A DNA stretch of 64,000 bases, taken from contig CAYVQC010000008.1 in the NCBI GenBank assembly GCA_964453995.1, forward strand, positions 33,710 to 97,709. The letters are read 5' to 3'. The DNA is from SKVR01 sp964453995 (GTDB lineage: Bacteria > Bacteroidota > Bacteroidia > Bacteroidales > UBA7960). The first letter of the stretch is position 1; every line of letters begins with the position of its first letter. Shown here piece by piece: positions 53,702 to 62,311 of this stretch. The notes beneath the pieces were generated by a model. That model searched no databases. It had not been told where the DNA came from and saw only the letters and a program-made list of their open reading frames with translations. Position numbers and translations under genes: made by a program.

Positions 53702-55081
53702 TTTTTTAATCTTTCTCCATAAGGCCACCCGGCTTATTCCCAAAAAAGCAGCTGTTTTGCTCTGGTTGAAATCGTGCATCTCCAATACACTTATGAGTTG
53801 GTCTCTGGTAATGTTAAGCCTCCCATTCTTTTTACCCTTAAAGCTATCAGCATAATACACCGAAGCAGAAAGACCTGCGTCTGATATCTTTTCATTTGTT
53901 TGAGGCGGGATGGAGCCATACTCTCTGACCTGCCGAGGCAGATCATGCACCTCTATAAGATTACCTCTTACAAGAACAAAAGCATGTTCAATAGCATTGC
54001 GCAATTCTCTTATATTGCCCGGCCAGGGGTATTCAAGCATTAATTCCATGGCATTGCGACTCAATCCTTTTACATTTCGCCCTGTAGAATCGTTAAAGAC
54101 TTCAATGAAATGGTCAACCAGCAGTGGAATATCCAAATGCCTTTCCCTAAGCGATGGCATGGTAATGTTAAACACATTGAGGCGGTAAAACAGATCTTCC
54201 CTGAATGTATTTTTCCGGATCATTTCGTGGAGATTTCGGTTGGTTGCTGCCACAATGCGCATATCCACCTTTATGGTTTTGGTGTCACCAATTCGCTCTA
54301 TGGTCTTTTCCTGGATCACACGAAGGAGCTTTACCTGTATTGCCTGGCTGATCTCACCAATCTCATCAAGAAAAATGGTGCCCCCATGTGCCAGCTCAAA
54401 CTTTCCGGGTTTGTCTTTATAGGCACCTGTAAAAGCACCCTTTACATGGCCAAAGAGTTCGCTTTCAAGCAAAGTTTCTGGAAAAGCAGCACAGTTCACT
54501 TTTATCAATGGTTTATCCTTGCGGGCCGAGAGTTCATGAATGGCATCCGCCACCAGCTCTTTCCCGGTGCCGCTTTCGCCTTGTACCAGCACATTTACTT
54601 CCGCTTCAGCTGCAAGACTGATCATGCGGTAAATTTCTGTAATGCGGTCATCATTGCCTATAATCTTTTTTCTGATCTGGTATTCTCCCTTGCCAAATGT
54701 TCCGGGAGAATGGCTGATGCAGTCCATTTCGTCGGTAAGATCTGTAATATTGAAAACATAAAAATTCCCCTCACTTCCCGACAACATATTTACCGAGAAA
54801 TAAACAAGCTTTTCCGGTGCATTGCCTTTTACGATAAGGGTTTTATGGAAATTGCGCTTGCCTGCCTCAATCATTTTTTGCATGCAACTGTCCATATCAA
54901 ACCGTCTCATATCGGTGGTAAGAAATGTAAACTCGCGCAAACTCGCAGGTATCATACCTTTTTCAATGTAAAAGATCTTATGCAAGGCAAAATCATTCAT
55001 AAACTCTATAGAGAGATTCTTGTCGGTAATTATCAAACCACACGGTATTGTCTGAGCCAATGACTGAAAATCTGTAAACAT
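53690..55081 (-). CDS. PAS-domain sigma-54-dependent activator
   Basis: The 463-residue protein has an N-terminal PAS-like sensor (about 10-125, with IPCGLIITDKNLSIEFMND) in place of a receiver. The AAA+ domain has GESGTGKE, an intact GAFTGA loop (VKGAFTGAYKD), IFLDEIGE and YPWPGNIRELRNAI. A Fis-type HTH closes the protein (NQSKTAAFLGISRVALWRKI). It likely senses a ligand or redox state directly and activates sigma-54 promoters. It is divergent from a DUF302 gene, and the GTTAAC array between them is the obvious candidate for its binding sites. Confidence 0.94.
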   Translation of the reverse strand: MFTDFQSLAQTIPCGLIITDKNLSIEFMNDFALHKIFYIEKGMIPASLREFTFLTTDMRRFDMDSCMQKMIEAGKRNFHKTLIVKGNAPEKLVYFSVNMLSGSEGNFYVFNITDLTDEMDCISHSPGTFGKGEYQIRKKIIGNDDRITEIYRMISLAAEAEVNVLVQGESGTGKELVADAIHELSARKDKPLIKVNCAAFPETLLESELFGHVKGAFTGAYKDKPGKFELAHGGTIFLDEIGEISQAIQVKLLRVIQEKTIERIGDTKTIKVDMRIVAATNRNLHEMIRKNTFREDLFYRLNVFNITMPSLRERHLDIPLLVDHFIEVFNDSTGRNVKGLSRNAMELMLEYPWPGNIRELRNAIEHAFVLVRGNLIEVHDLPRQVREYGSIPPQTNEKISDAGLSASVYYADSFKGKKNGRLNITRDQLISVLEMHDFNQSKTAAFLGISRVALWRKIKKLNI

Positions 55082-55093
55082 ATGTAAGCATTT

Positions 55094-55164
55094 GGTTTAA
55101 AAGGAGGTTTAAAGTTAACAATAAGTTAGCAATGTTAACATAAAAAGTTAACTACTGTGTTAAC
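55094..55164. promoter_or_regulatory. GTTAAC array, enhancer-like operator
   Basis: Four GTTAAC palindromes (starting at 55114, 55134, 55147 and 55159) and one GTTAGC (55125) lie within 51 bases, with centres 9-13 bases apart. Two GGTTTAAA direct repeats (55094 and 55106) flank them. The array is 10-80 bases upstream of the sigma-54 activator start and about 65-115 bases upstream of a TGGCAC element facing the DUF302 gene. That distance suits a sigma-54 enhancer. Confidence 0.7.
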
Positions 55165-55227
55165 AAAAACCGTAAGTATTTTTTGGATATACACATTAGG
55201 CATTGTTTATCAAGTCATTACTATTTC

Positions 55228-55243
55228 TGGCACAAAAATAGAA
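55228..55243 (+). promoter_or_regulatory. candidate sigma-54 (-24/-12) promoter for DUF302 gene
   Basis: TGGCAC matches the -24 element exactly. After the required five bases the -12 position reads TAGAA against the consensus TTGCW, so only the -24 half is strong. The ATG is 60 bases downstream. Confidence 0.4.
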
Positions 55244-55302
55244 TATAGCCCATCAGAAAATAATCAGAAATCAATATTCAATCTTATCAAAGAAAAATCA
55301 CT

Positions 55303-55782
55303 ATGACTAAATCTAACATTCTATTCGTACTGGCGGGCGTGGTTGCCGGAATTATTCTTACATCACTGCTTGCCTACAAATCAGCACCTGGCATGATGCT
55401 TAAAGAAGCCGAAAGCAAGTATAACTTTGAACAATCGGTAAGTGTATTTGAGCAAACGGCAAAAGAAATGGGCTGGAAAATCCCTACTGTGCACGATATG
55501 CAGAAAACAATGCAGGTAAATGGATATGAGGTTGCCTCTATGAAAGTTTTCGAACTTTGCCACCCTGAGCATGCCTATGAAATTCTCAGCCTTGACCAGG
55601 AAAGAATTGTGTCAAACATGATGCCCTGCAGAGTATCCATTTATGAAAAATCAGACGGAAAAACTTACATCTCATGGATGAACACCTCAATGATGGGAAA
55701 TATGATGGGGGGAGTGATTGCAGATGTGATGGGAATAGCCTCGGCTGAAAGTGAAAAGATGATAAGTTCTATAAAAAAATAA
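55303..55782 (+). CDS. DUF302-domain membrane-anchored protein
   Basis: The 159-residue protein has one N-terminal hydrophobic helix (VLAGVVAGIILTSLLAY) and a DUF302 domain (about 38-135, SVSVFEQTAKEMGWKIPTVHDM and a MPCRVSIYEKSDGKTYIS strand). It ends with a Met-rich segment (MMGNMMGGVIADVMG). DUF302 proteins fold like TBP-type domains; their role is unknown, though some associate with redox or sulfur stress. It is divergent from a PAS-type sigma-54 activator that probably controls it, and has its own terminator. Confidence 0.88.
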   Translation: MTKSNILFVLAGVVAGIILTSLLAYKSAPGMMLKEAESKYNFEQSVSVFEQTAKEMGWKIPTVHDMQKTMQVNGYEVASMKVFELCHPEHAYEILSLDQERIVSNMMPCRVSIYEKSDGKTYISWMNTSMMGNMMGGVIADVMGIASAESEKMISSIKK

Positions 55783-55830
55783 CAAGGGGAAAAAAGCATA
55801 GAAAGGCCTTTTTTGATTGGTGCTTAAGAC

Positions 55831-55865
55831 AAGAGCCGGGTGATTTTGCCCGGCTCTTTCTTTTA
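55831..55865. terminator. terminator after DUF302 gene
   Basis: AAGAGCCGGG (55831-55840) and CCCGGCTCTT (55849-55858) form a perfect 10-bp stem with an 8-base loop, followed by TCTTTTA. It also lies at the end of the convergent SPOR gene. Confidence 0.9.
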
Positions 55866-55870
55866 TCGCC

Positions 55871-56317
55871 TTATTTTCTTATCAATAACCAGGTATCTTC
55901 GTGTTCGGGAAATTGCATGCGGATTTGCATAATTCTTTCTCTTGCCTGATTTTCTTCATCATAAGAATCTACAGAAACCCGATGAAGCCCCGTTTCGCTT
56001 AATAGAATTACAGGTTCAAAGCCTTTTCCCACTATAGTTTCCTGGAAACGTTCTGCATTATCCTTATTCCTAAAACTGCCAATAATCACAAAGTACGCTT
56101 TTTCATCATGCCTGGATTTGTCTTCTTCGCGGGTAAAGGTAAATTGCTCCTCCATTGACATGATACCTGTGGTCTGATCTACCTCAACCTCAATATCGGT
56201 TTCTTTCTCGATCATGGGTCTGTTGTTCTCAGATTCATCAACAGCTGCCATTTTTTTGGCTTTGCATCCTGTTAAAACGGCAAAAACAGTAACGATCACT
56301 ATCAGCTTTATCTTCAT
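55871..56317 (-). CDS. SPOR-domain lipoprotein
   Basis: The 148-residue protein has a lipoprotein signal (VTVFAVLTGC, Cys18), an acidic linker and a C-terminal SPOR domain (about 72-147, KAYFVIIGSFRNKDNAERFQE and GLHRVSVDSYDEENQARE). It probably binds septal peptidoglycan glycan strands from the outer or inner membrane. It is the second SPOR protein in the window (the other is at 44763), but sequence similarity between the two looks low. Confidence 0.88.
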   Translation of the reverse strand: MKIKLIVIVTVFAVLTGCKAKKMAAVDESENNRPMIEKETDIEVEVDQTTGIMSMEEQFTFTREEDKSRHDEKAYFVIIGSFRNKDNAERFQETIVGKGFEPVILLSETGLHRVSVDSYDEENQARERIMQIRMQFPEHEDTWLLIRK

Positions 56318-56478
56318 TTTCTTCCTTGCGTTTTAAGGTTAATAATTAAATCCAGGACGGTTGCCTGAAAAATCTCAGCGAAAATACATCATTTTCATAC
56401 AAGCACAACAATTTTGTATTTATTTGATAAAATTCATACGCTCAACCATAATTACTAACCCCTTAAAGAAGAGGTCTG

Positions 56479-57630
56479 CTAAACTTCACCGGGCTGCTCC
56501 CGTCCCTTCATCATTTCCAGGAAAAGGTCCACATAGATAAAAATATCGGAAGGGACATCATCAATACGATACGAAGATCTTTCATGTCCCAGCCTAACAA
56601 CCACGGCGTCCATTTCAGGGATCATAAAAATATATTGCCCCAGTATACCCCTGAAGTAGGGAATGTTATAGCCTCTGTATTGTAGAATCCAGGTTTGAAA
56701 ACCATAATAATCCACTTCATTGCCGTCCCTGTCTTTTATATACATCAAGGGTGTGGTCATTTGTTCAATATATTCAGGAGAAATGATCTCTTCACCTGCC
56801 CAAAAGCCTTTGTTGAGCACCAGCTGACCCAACCGGGCAAAATCCCTGGCATTACTGTTGAAGCAGCAATATGCCTTTTCCATACCACCTTCATCATCTA
56901 GGCTCCACAGGGCCTCTTTCTCAGCGTTGATCTTTGTCCATATTCTTCGTGAGAAATAATCAGAAACCTTTTCACCGGTTGCAGCTTCAAGAATAAAGGC
57001 CAGCAACTGAGTGGTCCCACTGGTATAGTAAAACTCCGAGCCTGGTGGAGCGGAAATACCAATAGGTTTTATAAGCTCACGGATATCTTTCCCATAATAG
57101 GCTTTGGTGGTAACAGAAAACGCAGCTGCATACTCCTCATCCCAATCCAGACCAGAAGTCATGGTAAGGAGATGGTAAAGGGTGACATCCTTCTGAGCAA
57201 TGGCAAATTCAGGAATAAAATCGCTCACCGGTTGATGGATATCATTGATAAACCCGTCGTCGATGGCAGCACCTATCGCCAGGGCAATAATGGTCTTGGC
57301 CATGGAGAAGGAACCTGAAAGGTCATACTTTTCATGGTTGTAATACTCTTCGAATAACAATTCACCGTTTTGAAGGATCAGGAAAGCAACAGGTTCGAAT
57401 TTGAAAAAGCTGTCCTGCAGGTGTTGTGGAATTTGAAGGGCTCCGTAATTTTCATGAAACTCCCAGGGCACAGGCTGGGCAACATGGACAACCCTGTTGT
57501 GGAAAATCTGGTAATCATCAATATCGGGTGTCTGATGGATAAGAGCCGTTCTTAGGTAGGCCGGCATAAAAAGAATAATAAGTCCCAGAATCACCAAAGT
57601 AATAATGGTTACGCGCAAAAACTCTTTCAT
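56479..57630 (-). CDS. serine beta-lactamase-family hydrolase
   Basis: The 383-residue protein has an N-terminal membrane anchor (about 8-27) and a class C beta-lactamase/esterase fold: SMAK (SxxK nucleophile motif, about residue 107), YTSG in the position of YxN (about 203) and a C-terminal region around LGHERSSYR in place of KTG. This pattern fits carboxylesterases or DD-peptidase relatives rather than true beta-lactamases. The active site faces the periplasm. A 37-codon membrane ORF lies 25 bases upstream. Confidence 0.88.
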   Translation of the reverse strand: MKEFLRVTIITLVILGLIILFMPAYLRTALIHQTPDIDDYQIFHNRVVHVAQPVPWEFHENYGALQIPQHLQDSFFKFEPVAFLILQNGELLFEEYYNHEKYDLSGSFSMAKTIIALAIGAAIDDGFINDIHQPVSDFIPEFAIAQKDVTLYHLLTMTSGLDWDEEYAAAFSVTTKAYYGKDIRELIKPIGISAPPGSEFYYTSGTTQLLAFILEAATGEKVSDYFSRRIWTKINAEKEALWSLDDEGGMEKAYCCFNSNARDFARLGQLVLNKGFWAGEEIISPEYIEQMTTPLMYIKDRDGNEVDYYGFQTWILQYRGYNIPYFRGILGQYIFMIPEMDAVVVRLGHERSSYRIDDVPSDIFIYVDLFLEMMKGREQPGEV

Positions 57631-57655
57631 ATTGTATGTTTTTAAAAAGGCTTAA

Positions 57656-57769
57656 TTACTCTCTGTTTTTCAGCAAATATACTACAGGAAGCAGAGAAAG
57701 AGTGATAAAAGTTGAAATAAACAAAACTCCTGCATACAACCATTGCAAATCTTCTCCTTTAGATGTCAT
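57656..57769 (-). CDS. small single-pass membrane protein
   Basis: An ATG at 57769 opens a 37-codon frame: a short polar N-terminus (MTSKGEDLQWL), one continuous hydrophobic helix of about 22 residues (YAGVLFISTFITLSLLPVVY) and a basic end (LLKNRE). The stop is 25 bases before the serine hydrolase start, on the same strand, so the two could be co-transcribed. The layout of one helix with a positive C-terminal end predicts an N-out/C-in topology. No family is recognised; it could be a partner of the hydrolase or a chance frame. Confidence 0.5.
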   Translation of the reverse strand: MTSKGEDLQWLYAGVLFISTFITLSLLPVVYLLKNRE

Positions 57770-57977
57770 TTTAAAACAAATATATTACCAGGTTTCATTT
57801 GTGGTTTTCCTTTCATTGATTTACTCCCCGCCTGAAATATCCTCAAACTGTAGATGGATTTTCACAGCCCTGCCTGATGGGTTAAGTGTATTGTTCCCCT
57901 GATCTACGGCAAAAACCCACTTATTAATCTGATTATCTTTACTTTACCTTTTTTGTCAAAACGCATGGGAGAATTCA

Positions 57978-57993
57978 TGGCACCGGGTTTGGA
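57978..57993 (+). promoter_or_regulatory. candidate sigma-54 (-24/-12) promoter for the barrel gene
   Basis: TGGCAC-CGGGT-TTGGA has the correct spacing and matches the sigma-54 consensus at all positions except the -12 C (G here). It would start transcription near 58004, about 90 bases before ATG 58095. Confidence 0.45.
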
Positions 57994-58094
57994 GAAGCAA
58001 TCAGCAAATAATCTGCATTACGTGATTGTTTTACAATAGAGTAACTGTATCAAAGCAATACAGAATACATTTTTCACACTAAAAAACAAACATT

Positions 58095-58727
58095 ATGAAG
58101 AAGAAGCTTTTTTCAATCATTATGTTCTCCACCATTCTCTCAACCCTTCTTGCCCTTCCGCTTGCTGCACAGCAAATGACCGGTGGAATAAAAGGAGGGC
58201 TTACCATGAGTAATCTTTACATTGACCGTGACGAACTTGACGATGAAAATGCAAGATTCGGATTCAACCTGGGCCTTTACAGCCAGTTTATGATGGCTGA
58301 AACCTTTGGCATTCAGCCCGAACTGGTTTTTACCACCAAAGGATCCGAAGCCACTTATAGTGGTATTGTTGACCAAACCGTAAATTTCAATCTCAATTAT
58401 CTTGAGGTTCCTGTTCTTGCGGTCTTTCGTCCCCTCGATAATCTTGAGCTGCATGCAGGTCCTTATGTAGGATTGCTCTTAAGCAGTAACATAGAGTATT
58501 CGGGCACCATAGACGGGAACGATGAAATAGACAGAGACAACTTCAATACCCTGGATTATGGTATTGGAGCCGGATTGGCACTGAGCTTTGGCAACATCAG
58601 CGTAGGACTGCGCTATAACCTGGGTCTCCAGGAGCTTGCCAATACAAGTGTTGCTGAAATGCTGCTGGGTGACAGCAAAAATTCCTACGGGCAGTTGTAC
58701 ATTGCCTTTGGCTTTTCTGAAAAGTAA
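58095..58727 (+). CDS. PorT-like outer-membrane beta-barrel protein
   Basis: The 210-residue protein has a signal peptide (MKKKLFSIIMFSTILSTLLA..., cleavage near PLAAQ) and a small barrel of the type found across Bacteroidetes (QMTGGIKGGLTMSNLYI, FGIQPELVFTTKGSE, YLEVPVLAVFRP). The C-terminal strand ends in FGFSEK. Function is unknown. A sigma-54-like element precedes it and a strong terminator follows. Confidence 0.82.
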   Translation: MKKKLFSIIMFSTILSTLLALPLAAQQMTGGIKGGLTMSNLYIDRDELDDENARFGFNLGLYSQFMMAETFGIQPELVFTTKGSEATYSGIVDQTVNFNLNYLEVPVLAVFRPLDNLELHAGPYVGLLLSSNIEYSGTIDGNDEIDRDNFNTLDYGIGAGLALSFGNISVGLRYNLGLQELANTSVAEMLLGDSKNSYGQLYIAFGFSEK

Positions 58728-58757
58728 AGGAATTTATATTTCACCCCCATAAATGCG

Positions 58758-58796
58758 AAAAGCGGACCCCATAAAAAGAAGGTCCGCTTTTTTTTT
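58758..58796. terminator. strong bidirectional terminator
   Basis: AAAAGCGGACC (58758-58768) and GGTCCGCTTTT (58781-58791) form a perfect 11-bp stem followed by a run of nine T; A-residues on the left serve the convergent minus-strand gene. Confidence 0.92.
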
Positions 58797-58818
58797 AAAG
58801 AAAAACCTCAAAAAAGGT

Positions 58819-61800
58819 TTATTGCTGTTGAATGATCTTTCCATGGATCACCTTTTCTCCGGCAATAAACCGGTAGAATAATACCGCGGTTTTGCGCTCT
58901 GCAGGAATGTATTCAATGGTATACTGATCATTTTCCAATACTTCAGCATCAAAAATGGTTTCTACCAACTTACCACTCATGTCGTAGATCTCAACCACAA
59001 CACGTTGCCGGGTCTGAGGTGTGAAACTAAGGGTTAGTTTGCCCCTGAATGGATTAGGATAAACATTAAGCCCCATCGTTTCACTGAACCGGGCATCACC
59101 CTCAATTCCACCCAAAACAGGATCAGCAAGGATATCAACATCTTCACCGGCATCAGTACCACCACGATGTATAACCAGGTTGCCACCGCCCAGGTTTTGC
59201 CGTTCGGTAAAATTGCCCTGCCAGTCGCTGGAATAAATGAGAGTATTGCCACTCCAGATGGTAAACCCGATATCGTCTTTAAACCCAGGGTTGCCACGAT
59301 CAGTCAGGGTTACATACATCATCACATCGCTGAAGAGCAACGTACCACCTTGGGTAAGGTCACCTTTAACAGTAAATTGTGCGGTGGGATGATCTCCTGA
59401 GTTATTGATACCCATAGAGAGTGGTTGTGTGGATTTAAATTTCACAGGTGGACCGCTTTCACCTCTGATAATGAGGTTTGCCCGACCTTTAAGTTCACCG
59501 GTTTTGGGATGATACCTGAAGTTGAATCCAAAATTGGCATGGCTTCCTGGTGCTGATGGGTACAATCCTGATGATCCCTCATCGGGAACGATAAAACCAC
59601 CACCGGTAATGTGATCGCCGGAGGGAACATAAACTACTGTTACCACCTGCTCTTCCCCGGTATAATAATCTCCGGCGGTTACAAGGATATTTAAGGTACG
59701 TGAGACTTCACCCTGGGCCAGTGTTACAGGAAAAGGCACACTCAAAACAGCTTTCTGGTTACTGACAAGATTATCAGGGGTCAATACTGTGGTAATGATT
59801 TCAGAATTGCCTCCCCAGCTGATCAGGAAAGTAACATCAGTATTGATAATTTCACCTCGAAAATCATCTTCAACATCCTCTAATACCACTCGCAAGTCAA
59901 GATTTACTGTGGTACCTGTTTTTGTTGCCAGTAACCGGGTACCAATGTAAGTAAGATTGGCGTTTTCAGGCAGAATTTCAAACACTTCAATTGCAGAGGT
60001 TGCCGGATAAACATCATCCCCTTCAAATTCCAGCAACAGATCGTACAATCCCGGTTCCTGGTTCAATACAAGATCAGCAGAGGCCACTCCGCTGGCATTG
60101 GTAACAGCAGCAAAAGCCTGGGTTCCCAGTGTGAAAACAAGATTTCTGTTTGACAAAGGTGCACCGGTATTTTCATCTGTCAGGATTGCTGAAAGGGTTA
60201 TCTGATCGGAGTACTGGCCATGCTTATCGCCTGTATATGCAATAACAGCAGAAGGCCCGATAACCGTTACTACGGCGGTCCCACTGGCAGTATTACCCGC
60301 ACAGTCTTCTGCATACAGTATTACTTCCACATTCCCGATATCGTCAAAACCAAACTCAGATTGACTTAGGGTAAAGTTCAGGCTGCCACCACATGCATCT
60401 ACAGATCCATTATTGACATCTTCAACAGTAATGAATGCGCTGCCGTTTTCATCAAGGGTTACGGTAACATCGTTGGTAAATACCTCAAAAGGAGTATACT
60501 CAATGGTGAAAGTATAAGTCCAGTCAAAGCTGTTTCCGGCACAGTCAGTATAAGTCCACACATAATTTACTACCCCCTCACACTCTGGCAATGCACTAAC
60601 GACAGGTCCTGAGGGAAGAATCACATTGCCGCAGTTATCGGTAACAGATGGAGGAGTGGGTTGATAAAGTTCTGACGCACAAGTAATGATCTCACCAGCA
60701 TTGGGAGGAAGAAAAAACTGAGGCGCCGCAACAGTGTATGTGAAATTCCAGAATGCTGTATTTCCCAATGAATTGGTATAGGAATAGGTATAAGTCCGAA
60801 TCAGTTGACATTCAACAGAACCCGGTGTATCCACCACATTCACCAAAACCCCTTCAATAATCCCATCACAAACATCGGAAGCAACAGGCGCAGTGGGTTC
60901 TACTGCGTCTGCAAGGCAAGCCACATTAGCACTACCATCTGGCAAAGAAACCAGCGGTGGCTGATCCGGACAGGGAATAGTAAATGAAGCCGTAAAGGGC
61001 CCGCTTTGCAGAACCCCCGATATGCCGTTGCCCTGCACCGAGAAAAAGATCTTAAGATTGTATGTGCCAGGTGGTAGTCCGGCAGTGACTTCAATTTCGT
61101 TGCCAAAAGCAGACCAGGTTTGATCTCCAGCACCATCATCGGATGTAAAAAATACCGGCCGATCCACAAAATCTGCCGGCTCTGCATCATTGGTATTCCA
61201 GACTTTGTAACTAAATGTTGTTCCTGTAACATCTCCCCCTTCAATTGCGAATTTCCAGGTTCTGATTTCAGCTCCTTTAATAAACAGTTCGGTGATCTGT
61301 CCGAAATCTTTCCCATTGAAATCTACACCCCGCTCATTTGTGTCGAATAGCAACCCACTATGCCAATATAGTATTCTAGGCAGGTTAATCCCTCCATCAT
61401 CACGCATACCATAAGTAGGAAGCAAATCAAAAGTTGTGGTAAACGGGCCGTTTTCCAAAATCCCCGGATCGCCTGTACCCTGCACCGAAAACTTAAACTT
61501 GAAATTGTAAGTACCAGCAGTATTGAGCCCTGAAACCAATGGAATCTCCGGGCCAAAATTTGCCCAGGTTTGGTTCCCAAAACCATCATTGCTGGTGAAA
61601 CCTACAGAGCGGGTTAAAAAGTCAGATGGCTCAGGATCTCCCTGTCGCCATACTTTATAATGGAAAGTGGTACCGGTAACATCTCCGCCGGCGCCTTCAT
61701 TTTTCCAGGTCCTGATCTCCACCCCTTTTATAAAAAAGGCATAAATCCCACCTATATTAACATTGTTGAGATCAACACCCCTCACATTGGGATCCGGGCC

Positions 61801-61956
61801 ATTGATACCCGTGTGCCAGTATGTAATACGAGGCAGGTTTAAGCCACCGTCATCGCGCATGCCATAAGTTTGCGCCGTGGATTCATAACCGCAGACTGCA
61901 ATAAGCAGAAAGATAACCAGGGCATGAAATTTCAAAAAGTAACTTTTTGTTTCCAT
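58819..61956 (-). CDS. large type IX-secreted surface protein
   Basis: The 1045-residue protein has a signal peptide (to about ESTAQ). Two tandem copies of an N-terminal domain follow (about 29-178 and 180-325, each opening TYGMRDDGG-NLPRI-YWH), then HYR-like beta modules (about 330-570) and an invasin/Big-like Ig domain (about 575-665, GDKHGQYSDQITLSA). A further domain opening YIGTRLLATKTGTTVNLDLR leads into a conserved HITGGGFIVPDEG domain (about 780-935). The last 80 residues are a Por secretion tail (LNVYPNPFRGKLTLSF). It is exported by the type IX system and anchored or released at the cell surface. Its 3' part shares an identical block with the next gene upstream. Confidence 0.9.
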   Translation of the reverse strand: METKSYFLKFHALVIFLLIAVCGYESTAQTYGMRDDGGLNLPRITYWHTGINGPDPNVRGVDLNNVNIGGIYAFFIKGVEIRTWKNEGAGGDVTGTTFHYKVWRQGDPEPSDFLTRSVGFTSNDGFGNQTWANFGPEIPLVSGLNTAGTYNFKFKFSVQGTGDPGILENGPFTTTFDLLPTYGMRDDGGINLPRILYWHSGLLFDTNERGVDFNGKDFGQITELFIKGAEIRTWKFAIEGGDVTGTTFSYKVWNTNDAEPADFVDRPVFFTSDDGAGDQTWSAFGNEIEVTAGLPPGTYNLKIFFSVQGNGISGVLQSGPFTASFTIPCPDQPPLVSLPDGSANVACLADAVEPTAPVASDVCDGIIEGVLVNVVDTPGSVECQLIRTYTYSYTNSLGNTAFWNFTYTVAAPQFFLPPNAGEIITCASELYQPTPPSVTDNCGNVILPSGPVVSALPECEGVVNYVWTYTDCAGNSFDWTYTFTIEYTPFEVFTNDVTVTLDENGSAFITVEDVNNGSVDACGGSLNFTLSQSEFGFDDIGNVEVILYAEDCAGNTASGTAVVTVIGPSAVIAYTGDKHGQYSDQITLSAILTDENTGAPLSNRNLVFTLGTQAFAAVTNASGVASADLVLNQEPGLYDLLLEFEGDDVYPATSAIEVFEILPENANLTYIGTRLLATKTGTTVNLDLRVVLEDVEDDFRGEIINTDVTFLISWGGNSEIITTVLTPDNLVSNQKAVLSVPFPVTLAQGEVSRTLNILVTAGDYYTGEEQVVTVVYVPSGDHITGGGFIVPDEGSSGLYPSAPGSHANFGFNFRYHPKTGELKGRANLIIRGESGPPVKFKSTQPLSMGINNSGDHPTAQFTVKGDLTQGGTLLFSDVMMYVTLTDRGNPGFKDDIGFTIWSGNTLIYSSDWQGNFTERQNLGGGNLVIHRGGTDAGEDVDILADPVLGGIEGDARFSETMGLNVYPNPFRGKLTLSFTPQTRQRVVVEIYDMSGKLVETIFDAEVLENDQYTIEYIPAERKTAVLFYRFIAGEKVIHGKIIQQQ
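59141..59643 (-). repeat. 503-bp block identical to 62631-63133 (copy 1)
   Basis: Line-by-line comparison shows no difference over 503 bases at a constant offset of 3490. The block encodes the HITGGGF domain. The sequence on both sides differs at many positions, although the proteins remain similar. Confidence 0.95.
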
Positions 61957-62311
61957 TCGTAACGTTTTAGGTTAATAACTAATTAGGATTATAAAGTGAT
62001 TGATATCATTCTACAATAAAAGCATTTACACTACATCCTTTACAGTTGAAGATGAAAGGGTTACACACAGAAAGACTTGTTTTCTCCAAATCTAAGAGCT
62101 TATTACCTAAATTATTACATGTTTTACTGTAAACCAATAAGAAAATTCCCGATATTTTTCTATGAGGAATCCCTTATCTGCTATAAGAAAAACATTACAC
62201 CTGTTGAAACCACATTAAACTTTACAGACAAAAGCAGGTACCTCAATATGAAAAAAACTGCGGGCTGCTCTTTAAGAAACAGCCCGCAGATATGTTTAAT
62301 ACAAAACAGGA
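61957..62311. other. intergenic region between the two type IX-secreted proteins
   Basis: This 355-base AT-rich spacer holds the terminator of the upstream gene (62251-62289) and should hold the promoter of the 1045-residue protein near 61960-62050. An 87-codon plus-strand frame here runs through the terminator and is not credible. No RNA gene is seen. Confidence 0.55.
62251..62289 (-). terminator. terminator of the MBG-repeat surface protein
   Basis: On the minus strand CTGCGGGCTG and CAGCCCGCAG form a perfect 10-bp stem with a 12-base loop, followed by seven T. Confidence 0.92.

Larger units (their letters stand above)
57631..58094. other. intergenic region with a small ORF and a sigma-54-like site
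   Basis: This 464-base region between divergent genes holds the 37-codon minus-strand ORF (57656-57769) and the sigma-54-like element (57978-57993). Between 57770 and 57977 I see nothing further. Confidence 0.6.

Noticed and set aside
57391..57400. GGTTCGAAT resembling a tRNA T-loop
   Set aside because: It is inside the serine hydrolase coding frame, with no acceptor or anticodon stems around it.
57636..57902. 88-codon plus-strand frame
   Set aside because: It is antisense to the 37-codon membrane ORF and has no family resemblance; the minus-strand frame is the better candidate.
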